From Cinclus cinclus (taxonomy: Eukaryota; Chordata; Aves; Passeriformes; Cinclidae), in NCBI RefSeq assembly GCF_963662255.1, contig NC_085047.1:110109872-110173871 (forward strand): a DNA stretch of 64,000 nucleotides, written 5' to 3'. The notes under the pieces were generated by a model. The model saw only the letters and a list, made by a program, of their open reading frames with translations. It ran no database searches and was not told the DNA's origin. This document shows, in pieces, positions 1 to 9,761 of this stretch (its first letter is position 1; each line of letters opens with the position of its first letter). A program made the position numbers and the translations under genes.

Positions 1-689
1 TGGGACCCGTGCTGGCCCTCCTCCCTGCTATTCCAGCCCATCCCAGGACCGGGCAGCTGTTCCACCCCATCTGCCCACGCTGAGCTGTGGGATCTCTGCA
101 CCTCAGCTGCACTGTTTCAGCACGGGACCTTTGGTAAGTCTAAATCACCGGCTAAGACTAATTTACACACAGAAAGATTGACATATATGCTCAAGTCAGG
201 AAAGCCCAATTATTAAAAATAAAAATAAAATAAAAATCCAGTCTGTGCCTGCTTACAGAAACATCTTTCTTATCAAGGCAATCCTTCAACATCTTGCAAT
301 CACCAGTAAAGCCAGAATTCACTCTCTATCCACCCTCAGCTCTCACATACCTTCTATACTGATACCATGCTGCCTTTAAAGCTCCCAGATCTCCTCTTCC
401 CCAGCCTGGCTTTCAGCATCTGCAGCCTCATGTGAAGACCAGCCTCCTGATCCCAACCACCAGCTCGGTCGTGGAGACACTGCCTGGTACATGGGACAGC
501 AGCAGCAACATTACCTTGTTTTTCCCAGAGGAGTTTGGGAAATTTCACACCTATTCAATGCAGTTTAAAAAGGACTGGGCAGGCAGCTTGCATACTGTAA
601 TATACCTAAACAGAGAAGGACTACATTGACAGATAACATGTCAGAAAATAAGACCTGCTGTGTCAGATCATATCAGAGATCCATCTGAA
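1..689. other. Unique non-coding stretch with a possible splice donor
   Basis: No repeat or gene is recognised here. The first 133 bases are GC-rich, and frame 1 on the + strand is open from the window edge to a TAA at 214. At 134-139 lies GTAAGT, a strong 5' splice donor match directly after ...CCTTTG. This could be the end of an exon that begins outside the window, but the translated frame resembles no protein I know and one donor-like hexamer is weak evidence. From about 140 onward the sequence becomes AT-rich. Confidence 0.5.
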
Positions 690-743
690 CTGGTCAGGCA
701 GTTGAGCCAGACGATCACTGCAGGTCCCTTCCAACTGAAATTC
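690..743 (+). mobile_element. CR1 LINE 3'-end fragment
   Basis: The stretch around 701-738 (...CCAGACGATCACTGCAGG, then TCCCTTCCAACTGAA) matches the conserved last 40-50 bases of avian CR1 elements on the + strand. It runs straight into an ATTCTA-type tail, as expected for CR1, whose 3' end carries short ATTCTRTG-like repeats. Only the extreme 3' UTR is recognisable, so this is a dead, strongly 5'-truncated copy. Confidence 0.75.
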
Positions 744-834
744 TATTCTATTCTATTCTATTCTATTCTATTCTATTCTATTCTATTCTATTCTATTCTA
801 TTCTATTCTATCCTATCCTATCCTATCCTATCCC
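741..834 (+). repeat. Compound (TTCTA)14-(TCCTA)4 microsatellite
   Basis: Fourteen uninterrupted TTCTA pentamers (741-810) are followed by four TCCTA pentamers (811-830). The array abuts a CR1 3' end, so it probably grew from the CR1 tail repeat. It contains no G for its whole length. The open frame through it is a by-product of the repeat. Confidence 0.97.
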
Positions 835-2045
835 ACTCTCTTGTCTCCATCAGCATCTGGCCACAGCTGCACGGGGAGAATTACAAAGCACAGAACATGC
901 ATGCAGTGATACCAAAGTTAGAAGTATTTGCTCAGCCTCGGCAAATTTTGGCTCAACATCTCCTGCCTTGCAGCTATTGTCCTGGCTTATCCAACTTTTG
1001 GCTACAGGAGAGGGAAATGTAAGAGTTAAAGCTCTAAGACAACGTTATCTTGGCCACAGGCACACCTGTAGTTCTTTCCCATCCACACCTTTTGGACCTA
1101 AAGCTCCCCAGAGCAGGCAGCCTGCTGGAGCATCCCTCTGAGCTCCTGCATAAGGCAGGACAGAGAGCAGCCCAGCTCACACACTGAGGGACAGGTACTC
1201 TTTGCAGCCCTATTTCCACATATTTCTGTTGGTGTTGGCAACAGAAAAGAATCACATCACCCAAATCAATGCTTATTTCCTTTTATATACAGCTGAACTT
1301 TTTGAAACTGTGCTGTCTCAAACTTTCAGCTTAGTGTCACCCTGCCCTCACACCCCTCACAGCTCTCCTATTTGTCTGGCAATGCTGCATTGCAGCAGGG
1401 GGTTAGCAGGGCAATGGCATCCCCACCTACAATGAAACAGCTCAAGCCTTCTCATGGAATTAAATAAAATCCCTCCCCACGTTTTTTTTTCTCATTGAAA
1501 AGAAGGAAGGAAAAGGCTTCAAGTTTGGAGAGTATTTACAAATAGTGCTAATAAACCCAGACATAAAGGATTTTCTTTTGCATACATTTTCTTTCCTTCC
1601 CTTGGAAGGAAATAGTCTTATTTGCTTTTTTCCCCCTTTCCTTTCCCATGAGGCAGCAAGGACCAGGGATACTTACAGAATCTTGCTTTATTTTGCTGAC
1701 AGAATCACAATGCCTCCCAGGTAAATTGTCTCATCATCAGTCCAACAGAGCACAGAAGTTTGTTATTATCACAAAAACGTGGGAAAAGTAATTTTTCATT
1801 CTTATTGAATGTAAAAGTGGTCAAATGAGGTATCTTCCTATTCTTCCTTTTAGACTCTGCTGAAACACAACATTTAAATGCCAGCATAAAAGTGCCACAT
1901 TGAAGAAAGTTAGGCATGCTGGAAAAGAATAGCTGTAATGGAAATGGCAGCCTGAGCAGCTGTGACAAGTAGGATAAATCTTCCAATCTGCAGATGATTT
2001 GTCAAGCATTTTACAAATGTGTATACATATTGCAGATATATGTTA
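835..2045. other. Unique non-coding stretch
   Basis: No gene or TE is recognised. The sequence has short A/T runs (for example around 1480-1490) and no open frame with protein-like composition. Frames of 60-93 codons occur on both strands but look like chance. Confidence 0.5.
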
Positions 2046-2068
2046 TGTGTGTGTGTGTGTGTGTGTGT
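2046..2068. repeat. (TG)n dinucleotide microsatellite
   Basis: About eleven and a half uninterrupted TG units. Confidence 0.95.
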
Positions 2069-2654
2069 ATAATCAATGAAGTGTGTGTACAACAGATGAA
2101 TGGATTAGAAAGATAATTATGTGATTGCAAGTCTCCCATTATACTTATGGTCACCCATTAAAGCCACTTCTGAGTTATCCCTCCTGGAGGTCAATAATGC
2201 CATCAGCCACCAGGTATGCCTCACACCCAGCCCAGCCCCAGCAGCAAGTCAGAATTTTGACACTGGCTTCTGCACCCAGGACAGCCCAGTCTCCTTCATT
2301 ATCGAGGAAAAAATGTTGGGTTTTCCTTGCTCCCTGAAGTGGGCAGAGGTGTGAGAGTTGTGTTATTTGAGGGAGTGGAAAGATGTCAGCATCAGCCATG
2401 GGGTGCCCTTTGAATGTTGGATACCTGCTCCCGGATGGATGAAGGCACAGCCATGCTGGTGGCTCCAGAACTGCAGATCCCAGGGTTGTGGGAGCCCTGT
2501 GAGCCTGGGGCAAAGCCAAGATCTGCCCGGTGCCCCAGCAGATGTCAATGATTCAGTCCTTGGTGGATTTGGCTGGACAGCCCAACCTTCACATGCTGAG
2601 GGTTGTGAAGAACCATGGGCCTGCCACAGCCCCACCCATGGCCTTGCTCTGGGG
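2069..2654. other. Unique stretch, GC-rich after about 2200
   Basis: GC content rises from about 2200. Overlapping frames are open on both strands (for example 2175-2519 minus and 2358-2732 plus), which reflects low stop-codon density in GC-rich DNA. No protein family is recognised. Part of this stretch could belong to the U3 region or flank of the candidate LTR that follows. Confidence 0.4.
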
Positions 2655-2686
2655 GGATGTCCCTTGAATGGGATGTCCCTTGAGTG
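2655..2686 (+). repeat. 16-bp tandem duplication
   Basis: Two copies of GGATGTCCCTTGARTG lie head to tail with one substitution. They sit at the likely 5' edge of the candidate LTR, and duplicated U3 motifs are common in LTRs. Confidence 0.85.
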
Positions 2687-2863
2687 GGCTGTGATTAGCT
2701 TATCTCAACCCTCCTGGAAGGATGCTCCTTAGGTTGGCTCACCTTTTCTTACCGTGGTGAGCTATCCCCCAGTAGCTTCTGTTATCCCACCATGCCCTAG
2801 TACCCATGTTAATCCTTTGTACCCCATTGGTCTTACCCCCTTGGTACCACCCTTGCTCTACCC

Positions 2864-2870
2864 CATAAAA
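2864..2870 (+). promoter_or_regulatory. TATA-like box of the candidate LTR
   Basis: CATAAAA is flanked by C-rich sequence on both sides, typical of a retroviral U3/R promoter. The downstream polyadenylation signal is consistent with a short R region. Confidence 0.45.
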
Positions 2871-2937
2871 ACCCCAGTATTTCCCCCAGTTCAGGAGGGA
2901 GCAGTCATTCCTGGTTCCCTTCACAGAGCTGCTGGAT

Positions 2938-2943
2938 AATAAA
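2938..2943 (+). terminator. AATAAA polyadenylation signal of the candidate LTR
   Basis: A canonical AATAAA lies 68 bp after the TATA-like box, and a pyrimidine-rich stretch (CCCGTCTCTCTGTCCC) follows it within about 40 bp. Confidence 0.45.
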
Positions 2944-3002
2944 GGAATCCCTGTGGAATTTGCCACGCAACTGCTCCCGTCTCTCTGTCCCTGAATCAGC
3001 CT

Positions 3003-3562
3003 GGGATAGCCTGGCAAGCAGAGCTGGAATGGCTGAGATGAAATCACTGATCAGAGCTGATCACTTGTGGCCATGGCCACCAGGGATAGCCTGGCAAGCA
3101 GAGCTGGGATCGCTGAGATGAAATCACTGATCAGAGCTGATCACTTGTGGCCATGGCCACCAGGGATAGCCTGGCAAGCAGAGCTGGGATCGCTGAGATG
3201 AAATCACTGATCAGAGCTGATCACTTGTGGCCATGGCCACCAGGGATAGCCTGGCAAGCAGAGCTGGAATGGCTGAGATGAAATCACTGATCAGAGCTGA
3301 TCACTTGTGGCCATGGCCAGCAGGGATAGCCTGGCAAGCAGAGCTGGAATGGCTGAGATGAAATCACTGATCAGAGCTGATCACTTGTGGCCATGGCCAC
3401 CAGGGATAGCCTGGCAAGCAGAGCTGGAATGGCTGAGATGAAATCACTGATCAGAGCTGATCACTTGTGGCCATGGCCACCAGGGATAGCCTGGCAAGCA
3501 GAGCTGGGATCGCTGAGATGAAATCACTGATCAGAGCTGATCACTTGTGGCCATGGCCATCA
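3003..3562 (+). repeat. 80-bp minisatellite, seven copies
   Basis: Units start at 3003, 3083, 3163, 3243, 3323, 3403 and 3483, an exact 80-bp period. Copies are nearly identical. Two linked changes define type A (GGAATGG: 3003, 3243, 3323, 3403) and type B (GGGATCG: 3083, 3163, 3483). The last base of the GGCCAC junction also varies (C, G in the fourth copy, T in the last). Each unit holds a perfect 12-bp palindrome, TGGCCATGGCCA, and two TGATCA palindromes spaced by four bases. The near identity implies recent expansion or ongoing homogenisation. Open frames across it are artefacts of the repeat. Confidence 0.98.
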
Positions 3563-3578
3563 CTTGCTGAGGTTTATT

Positions 3579-3615
3579 TGGTGGCTGGGAGACCAGCCAG
3601 GAGACCCCCTAGAAG
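3579..3615 (+). promoter_or_regulatory. Possible retroviral primer-binding site and leader start
   Basis: TGGTGGCTGGGAGACC starts two bases after the predicted LTR edge and is followed by CAGGAGACCCCCT. Layout and wording resemble the gammaretroviral arrangement in which a tRNA-binding TGG... is followed by GGGAGACCCC. The match to any one tRNA 3' end is imperfect, so the primer is not assigned. Confidence 0.35.
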
Positions 3616-5252
3616 GCAGTTCCTTGTGGGACTCTCTCTGTGGGAAGGTTGGTGGCTTCCTGGGTCTGGAGCACTGGATCTCCACAGATTCCCAGGCAGC
3701 CAACAGAGGATGACAGGAGGAGAGCTGGGATGTGGCAGGCACAAGAAACCCCTGTGACATGCCAGCCCCTTGGACCCCAGCCGATTCACCTGGAAGAGGA
3801 TCTCAGTCCACACCCATTTAGTCACCAGCGTCTGACTTGCAAGTATCTGACTAATTAGGGGTTGCAGGTACTGTAACCCAGACAGGCTGCATTCCTGCCA
3901 CCCCAGCCTTCCTTGCACAAATTCCTCCAGTCCACACAGCTGGCTGAGGCTCCAGCAGCAACAGGGATGATCCATGCTGGGTGCAGGCCAGGACTGCAAA
4001 CAATATCCTGGTCACTTCCCACACCATCCGGACACGTGGCTTTGGCTGACCTTCCCTGCACAGCTCACCTGGGACACGGAGGATGGAGGGGAAGCCCCCC
4101 CTGTACCCACGGCCGGTGTCAGAAGCTCCCTGTCACCAGGTCCCTGCCCTTGGCAGCACAGACTTTTCTGGGCAGGCACAGTGCACTTAGGAAGAGTGGA
4201 GAGGGACCAGCAAGACTCAGCAGTGCACTGATCCCCTGGGGTCACCCTGAGCAGCCTCATCTAACACGTCTTTCTGACCTTTAAAAACAGTTCTGGATGT
4301 GGCTCAGACCCTGTCTGACCTCAGATTAAGGGAAGCAGAAATAGGGCAGAAAGCAATGTTTTCTGAATTCTAGAAAGAACCTGCTAAAATAAATGATCAT
4401 GGACCATCTTGTTTCCTATTTTGCCAACAGAGAGAGTGAGGAGGATCACTCTAGTACTCAGCACAGTGGTAAATATACTAGTTGAGGTGGGTCCTGGCCC
4501 CTTACCTCCAGCCCAAAATCTCCAGCAGATTTTCTTTGCTGGAATGGAATTCTACATTTTAGATATAGACACAACTTTATAATTAATGGGTTTTGAGTTC
4601 AAACATTGGAAATAAAATATGTGACCTCAGGCTTGTATCCTGCTACAAGACCAGCAGGAAGAGATGGATCTGGGAACCAGCAGTTGTTTTGCTGGCTGTG
4701 GTTTTATGAAACCATGTGCAACAGATGAAATGACATCTGCCAAAGTTATTTTACCTCTTGCCTCTCTGCAAGCTGCAGCTCAGCTGGGCCCATGGCTATC
4801 CCCTCTGCATCCTGACTCCTGAGGAAAATACAAAGATTGGTGATCTCTCTGCCCCTGATCTATTGATGCACACAAATGACTAGTTTGGCACTTTCATTTC
4901 CACTCTGGGAATAGGGGGATTAAAATGCCACTATCTCCTGATTGTAATGCTTTTTATGTGGGCCCTAGGTAAACACTACACAAGTCAACAAACCACTGTT
5001 AATAAAAATTGCTAATTAAATGAGGACCAGTGGCTTGTTTTATTGACATAAGTATTTATAGGCTTTTTCTGCTTTCTTTTACTTTCCAAGGCTCTGTATG
5101 TTTTGCATTTGCTTTTACCCTTTGCTCCTGCTTGTCCTTTCAGTTCGATTCTTGCTTTATAGGGGTTTTGTTGTTGTTGTTTTAACCACCCTGTCTCAGA
5201 CTTAAGGATTTGCCTTATATCAAGCCATTTTTTTTCTTGAAAGGAGTTCTCT
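3616..5252. other. Unique non-coding stretch
   Basis: The part to about 4260 is GC-rich and might be degenerate internal retroviral sequence or plain flank; no gag-like frame is visible. From 4260 the DNA is AT-rich and unique. Short frames up to 141 codons (3574-3999 minus) have no recognisable motifs. Confidence 0.45.
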
Positions 5253-5413
5253 AACACAACACAACACAACACAACACAACACAACACAACACAACACAAC
5301 ACAACACAACACAACACACAACACAACACAACACAACACACAACACACAACACACAACACACAACACACAACACACAACACAACACAACACAACACACAA
5401 CACAACACAACCA
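5253..5413. repeat. Compound AACAC / AACACAC microsatellite
   Basis: The + strand holds only A and C for about 160 bases. It begins as a regular AACAC pentamer array (to about 5315), then mixes with a seven-base AACACAC form, which dominates from about 5336 to 5386. The frames rich in Cys and Val on the minus strand are products of the repeat. Confidence 0.97.
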
Positions 5414-5838
5414 TCTTGGGGTTTGTAAAGAATACCATATTTTTCTTAAATCCATCTTTTGCAGTGTGTTACTAGCTAAGATGGCTTTTTAGTCCACATT
5501 TGTCACACTCCTCAAGAAGTGGGGCCTTAAACCCCAAGTGAAAGGAATTTTTGTTCAGCTGATATCTGTGCGATTTTTCTAGTTGACTGTCAGGTAAAGA
5601 AAGGTACCCAAACTACATCTCAGCAAGGGATTCCAGTGTTTTCAGTCATCCTTCTGCAGAGCATGAAGCATTTACTATTAGCACATACTATTATTAGCAT
5701 GTACAATTACTTCTGTGGAAACCCATACTGAACATGCCACACAGGACTGAAACGTCACTCAAAAGCAGAAGAGTGACAATGGAAACTGGAGTGACACATC
5801 ATTTCAGTCCTCAGAAAGCTCCTCTGTGATAGTAAGAT
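5414..5838. other. Unique non-coding stretch
   Basis: No gene or TE is recognised. Confidence 0.5.
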
Positions 5839-5839
5839 C

Positions 5840-5893
<54 letters not shown>
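5839..5893. repeat. (ATC)n trinucleotide microsatellite
   Basis: About 18 uninterrupted CAT/ATC units. On the minus strand this gives poly-Asp or poly-Met frames inside otherwise meaningless ORFs; no exon context supports a coding homopolymer. Confidence 0.97.
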
Positions 5894-7643
5894 GGTTCCT
5901 TGGCAGAACATACCCCAAGGACCTGACACTGCTGCTGGTTGCCGTGGGAGCTAGATTTGCTCCAAATCCATTTCTCCAGGTCTCCCATATGCTATGTGCT
6001 ATCCAGTCTGCCTGTCTGCTCTGGCACATCCTGTGGCTTCTGCCTGTGCAAGGTTTTTTTTCTAGAAGGCACCAAAGCCTGTTACCACTTTAATATCATG
6101 GCCTTTTGTGGATGACAAATTGAAAATCCAAGTTATCATCAGAAGATGTGCTCTGCAGACTGATCTTGAGTAAGGACTGGATGGGAATACCAGGGTACTA
6201 TTGAGCCAACACTGTTCAGAAAGTAAACAAAATTGAATGGAAGTGAAAATGATGTAGGACTTGTGTCCTTGAAAGCTAATTTAAGCTCTCTTGGTTCTGG
6301 TGGGATGAGGGAGACAAGCAGCCGCAATACAAAAGATAAGTGCTGGAGCCTGATTAATATTGGTGTTTTGAAGGACCAGTTTCCACAGACCATTTAGAAG
6401 TAATTTAGTCCCACTCAGAGGTACCACCAAACACAGCCATTCCAGAAAAAGCAGCCTCCAAAAAGATAGTCCTTAAGCTGCAGTGAGGAGAGGGGCAAGC
6501 ACTGAGGGTATTCTGAAATAATCACTCCACTCAGCAGGTGAATAACAAGAAATTCCAATTAAAAATAGTAGGACCTGCAATTTTGAAAGTATTCTTAGAA
6601 ATAAATATCAATAAAGAGGCATCAAAGAGAGGTAAACAGCATTTGAGTGAAGCCTGGTACACTCTAAAACATTGCAGAGCACCTTTCATTCTCAAGGGAG
6701 ATCATGAGTTTGAACACATGAAGAACTTACTGCTGGATAACAAGTTATCAGGTGTCTGCTGATCCATGGCAACTGTCCTTGATTATTTGCAAGGTGGCAA
6801 ATATGGGATAATTTGAGATCTCTGCCTCCTCGTGGAAGATGAGAGAGGTCTGTGCTGGTGTGAATGACCTCACATTTTGTGCAACTCAAGAGCTGCCATG
6901 TAGACAGTTGTCTTCTACCACTTGACTGGTGGCACCTGGCTCTCCTGTGTTCTCTTGTATCTTTGTCTGAGGCTGGATGAGTGTCTCTTTGCCTGGTTTT
7001 TTGCCTTAGAGGCATTTCTTACTTCAATGCAATTCTTTCCTCCCTCCTCAGGTAACCAAGTCAGTGAGCCCAGTGCTGCTCTCCAGTAACAGGACTGTCC
7101 CTTACAGAGGTAAAGGGATAAGCAGACCGAGGTGAAAAGTGGTTTGGGACCTTCTGATAAATAACCACATTGTTTCTGACATTGCTATGGCATCCTAAAC
7201 ACAGGTCCCAAATGGCCACTTATTTTTCCCTTATCTGAGGCTGTACTTGGTCTGTAGGGCCTGAGAACATCTCTACTGAAAACAAGGCGGTGAAGAACAT
7301 TTGTTATAGAAATGGGAACTACACAAAACTAACATGAATTTAGATTTCATTACAAACATGGAACCTGGCAAAGGTTAATTGAAAGATTTTCCAAGGGCCA
7401 ATCTAAAGTTCGATAGAATCAAAGGGGGACTTTAAACTGACTTTAATGGTCTTGGGGTCAGGTTGTAAGACAAATTTGACAAGTTTCAAGTTCCATAGGT
7501 CAATGGATATTTTTTGCTTTTAAATCAAAATGATGCCACGCTATTAGTCTAAAAGACATTTCAACCATCAGCCATAGAAATCACTTGATACCAGTTCAAC
7601 AGGAACTGGATCAGCTCCTGTAGGCCATGGAGAGCAGTCTATA

Positions 7644-7725
7644 ATGCCTGGCTCCCTGGGCACTGTACTGCCCTGGTGGAAAATATCTGTCTCTCTGGTG
7701 AGGGGGTAAGGGAGGAGCCAGGCAT
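7644..7725. repeat. 12-bp perfect inverted repeat, 58-bp spacer
   Basis: ATGCCTGGCTCC (7644-7655) is matched by its exact reverse complement GGAGCCAGGCAT (7714-7725). It could fold as a hairpin with a large loop. Confidence 0.85.
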
Positions 7726-8404
7726 CACATACTGCTGGGTCTGAGAGACCCAGACCCTGCCTGGGATGGCCCATGGCAGGGCACTCAGGAGACAGTCCTC
7801 ACTGATAGAGGTCTCCACTGCAGGAGACATCAGGCTGGAAACCTCCTGGGCACAACACAAAGCTGGTCACCTCTTCCTTGATGTGTTTGCTTGAGGGTAT
7901 GGGTGAATGTGTTGTTTATCTCGTAGGGAGGAGCCTTTTCCTTTTGGCTCTTGGGAAAAAAGGAACTGCATTGTGTGTGTTTACTAAAAAGTCCAGTGTG
8001 TTCCCTGAGACATGAAGACAGGACGCATCCTTATAAATCAGGGTGGAGAAAAAGCGAAACCAGAAAGAAATGGTTGGGGATTGCTGCAGAGACAGTGTGT
8101 GTGCACTCAGCCAGCAAGGGGAATGACACTGACACTGTTTCAAAGGAAGGTCATCCTGTAGACCATAAATCTCAAACATTTAGCATCTGCTTCATTTGTC
8201 TTTGTTGACTTTTTTTACAAGAAGTTCAGCAACTATCAGGAAATTTTGAAGTTCTTATTTTTTTATGTGGCCTTTCAGCTGTTCATGGCTGGTGATTTAA
8301 AGTCTGATGCAGCCAAACACAGCAGGGCTGGCCTGAGCCTGCCCAGGAGGGACCTGCCCTTAGTAGGGTTGCCAGTGCCTGTGGCTGCTCCGTGCTGGGC
8401 TGGG

Positions 8405-8477
8405 GTGCCCAGGCAAATGGTATAGACACATCATAGTATGAATGCCTATACTATGGGCATTCCCTTTGCCTGGGCAC
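8405..8477. repeat. 73-nt imperfect hairpin (nested inverted repeats)
   Basis: The outer arms GTGCCCAGGCAAA (8405-8417) and TTTGCCTGGGCAC (8465-8477) are perfect reverse complements. The inner arms CATAGTAT (8432-8439) and ATACTATG (8448-8455) are also perfect, with an 8-nt loop. Between them is a 14/9-nt internal loop in which a few further pairs are possible. Size and shape resemble a miRNA precursor or a small fold-back element, but nothing shows it is expressed. Confidence 0.85.
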
Positions 8478-9761
8478 ACTAGAGTAGGAGGACAGCCTTC
8501 TGGAAGGGAGCAGATCTTTGCTGTGGCCTTATTCCTACTCCCAGACCTCTAATTTCAGGCGTTCTTGGGGAAACAGACTTGTGGTTTGAGGTGGTGGAGC
8601 CCTTCCAATGACTGCTGCTGGTCTAGTCTTGCTGTTTTGACTCTTCCAGTTAGCTTTGGGCCCTCAAGGTTCTGCTGACCACCTAAGATAAGTTCATGAG
8701 GCAAATTCTCCTCGACCTTTCTGCTCAGAGGAGAGTTTTCTCAAAATGATCACAATTATTGTAATCAGTGCTTTGCAGTTTTTCCTATCTATGTCACTGT
8801 CTTTGAGATCTTTACACCTGTTGCCATTCTTAATTACTTTCAGTGAGCCCATCACAAAGAAGAGATGTGTAATTTTCTTCTGGGATCATCTGCATGGAAG
8901 TATTAGAAAGAAGCAAACTAACCAGACCGAACATTTAGTGAAATTCCAACTTGGTCATTAACTTTCACACTATCCATTGCAAGTAATTTCACTTTGCTCT
9001 GGGTCGTTTTACACATAGGGAAAATGGAAATGGCAAACTGATCCATATTGAAATCCTGTTCCAGCCCCAACTAAGATGAAGCTTGGCTTTGCTTAGCTTT
9101 GCTTGGCTTGGTAAGTATTTTTGAAAGTGGAAGCTTTATTATTTTGAAAAATCCCTGTTAATCATGAGAAAAATCTATTGTGTTGCTTAAACAGGTAAAC
9201 TAAATGGAGAAAAATAACTGCAGCCTTACCAACCATTGAGAAGCAAATTCTCTGGGCTCCTGTTTATAACTGGCAGAGCATTCTGATCTCAGAATGTGTT
9301 CCACCACTCTCTGTTTCCACTGGGGCACTGGACTGCTTCATTCAGAAAATCCAGGTCCACAAGAGGGTCAAAGAGAACCTCGATTTAGAGGTTTAGTTTG
9401 CAGTCCAAGAGATCCTTCCCAAGCAAACAGACACTTTATACCAGCCCTTGTGTGCTGACTAGGTGGATAAATGAGGAGCTTTCCAGTTCTACCTTCTAGT
9501 ACCTCCGACTGTCATGCTTGACTCCCTCTGTTTTCAAGACCAGGGGGCTGGAGACATCTATTGGCAAGTGCCTGCATAGCAGAGCATCCTCCCCCACTGC
9601 AGCTGTCCTGTCCTGAAATTCCAACATTTAACTCTTACAGTACCTCAGAAACATGTGTGCACAAGACCAGTGAAATAACAATGGCTGTGTGGGGTAAGAC
9701 ATTTTGGCAACCCTCCTGAAGGAAAAATAAGTGATGCAGAGCAGTCAGAGTCAGTCCTGTG

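Larger units (their letters stand above)
2657..3578 (+). mobile_element. Candidate endogenous retrovirus 5' LTR (gammaretrovirus-like)
   Basis: The order of signals fits an LTR on the + strand. A pyrimidine-rich U3-like stretch leads to CATAAAA at 2864-2870 (TATA-type box). An AATAAA polyadenylation signal follows 68 bp later at 2938-2943, then a U5-like stretch. The LTR-like part is followed by a primer-binding-site-like TGG at 3579 and a leader with GGAGACCCC, the arrangement seen in gammaretroviral leaders. The U5-like part is inflated by a seven-copy 80-bp tandem repeat (3003-3562); without the extra copies the LTR would be about 440 bp. The 5' edge is uncertain, the expected terminal CA is not intact (TA at the predicted edge), no target duplication was found, and no gag, pol or env reading frame follows. 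It is an old, incomplete copy at best, or a non-LTR promoter-like stretch. Confidence 0.5.
5894..9761. other. Unique non-coding stretch with two inverted repeats
   Basis: Apart from the inverted repeats listed separately (7644-7725 and 8405-8477), this holds no recognised gene or TE. Frames are below 110 codons. At about 9079-9110 there is a short imperfect tandem of a GCTTTGCTTG-like motif. Confidence 0.5.

Noticed and set aside
3003..3562. CRISPR-like array
   Set aside because: The 80-bp units are contiguous with no unique spacers, and the genome is eukaryotic. It is a minisatellite.
5135..5160. tRNA B-box-like motif (AGTTCGATTCTT)
   Set aside because: No A box at the right distance and no cloverleaf can be drawn.
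5012..5455. Cys/Val-rich minus-strand ORFs
   Set aside because: They are produced by the AACAC/AACACAC array and have no gene context.
5755..6029. Poly-Asp and poly-Met minus-strand ORFs
   Set aside because: They come from the (ATC)n microsatellite. The flanking peptide has no recognised domain or splice sites.
9000..9050. MIR-like motif (CGTTTTACACATAGGGAAAA)
   Set aside because: The match is too short and the neighbouring SINE motifs are absent.
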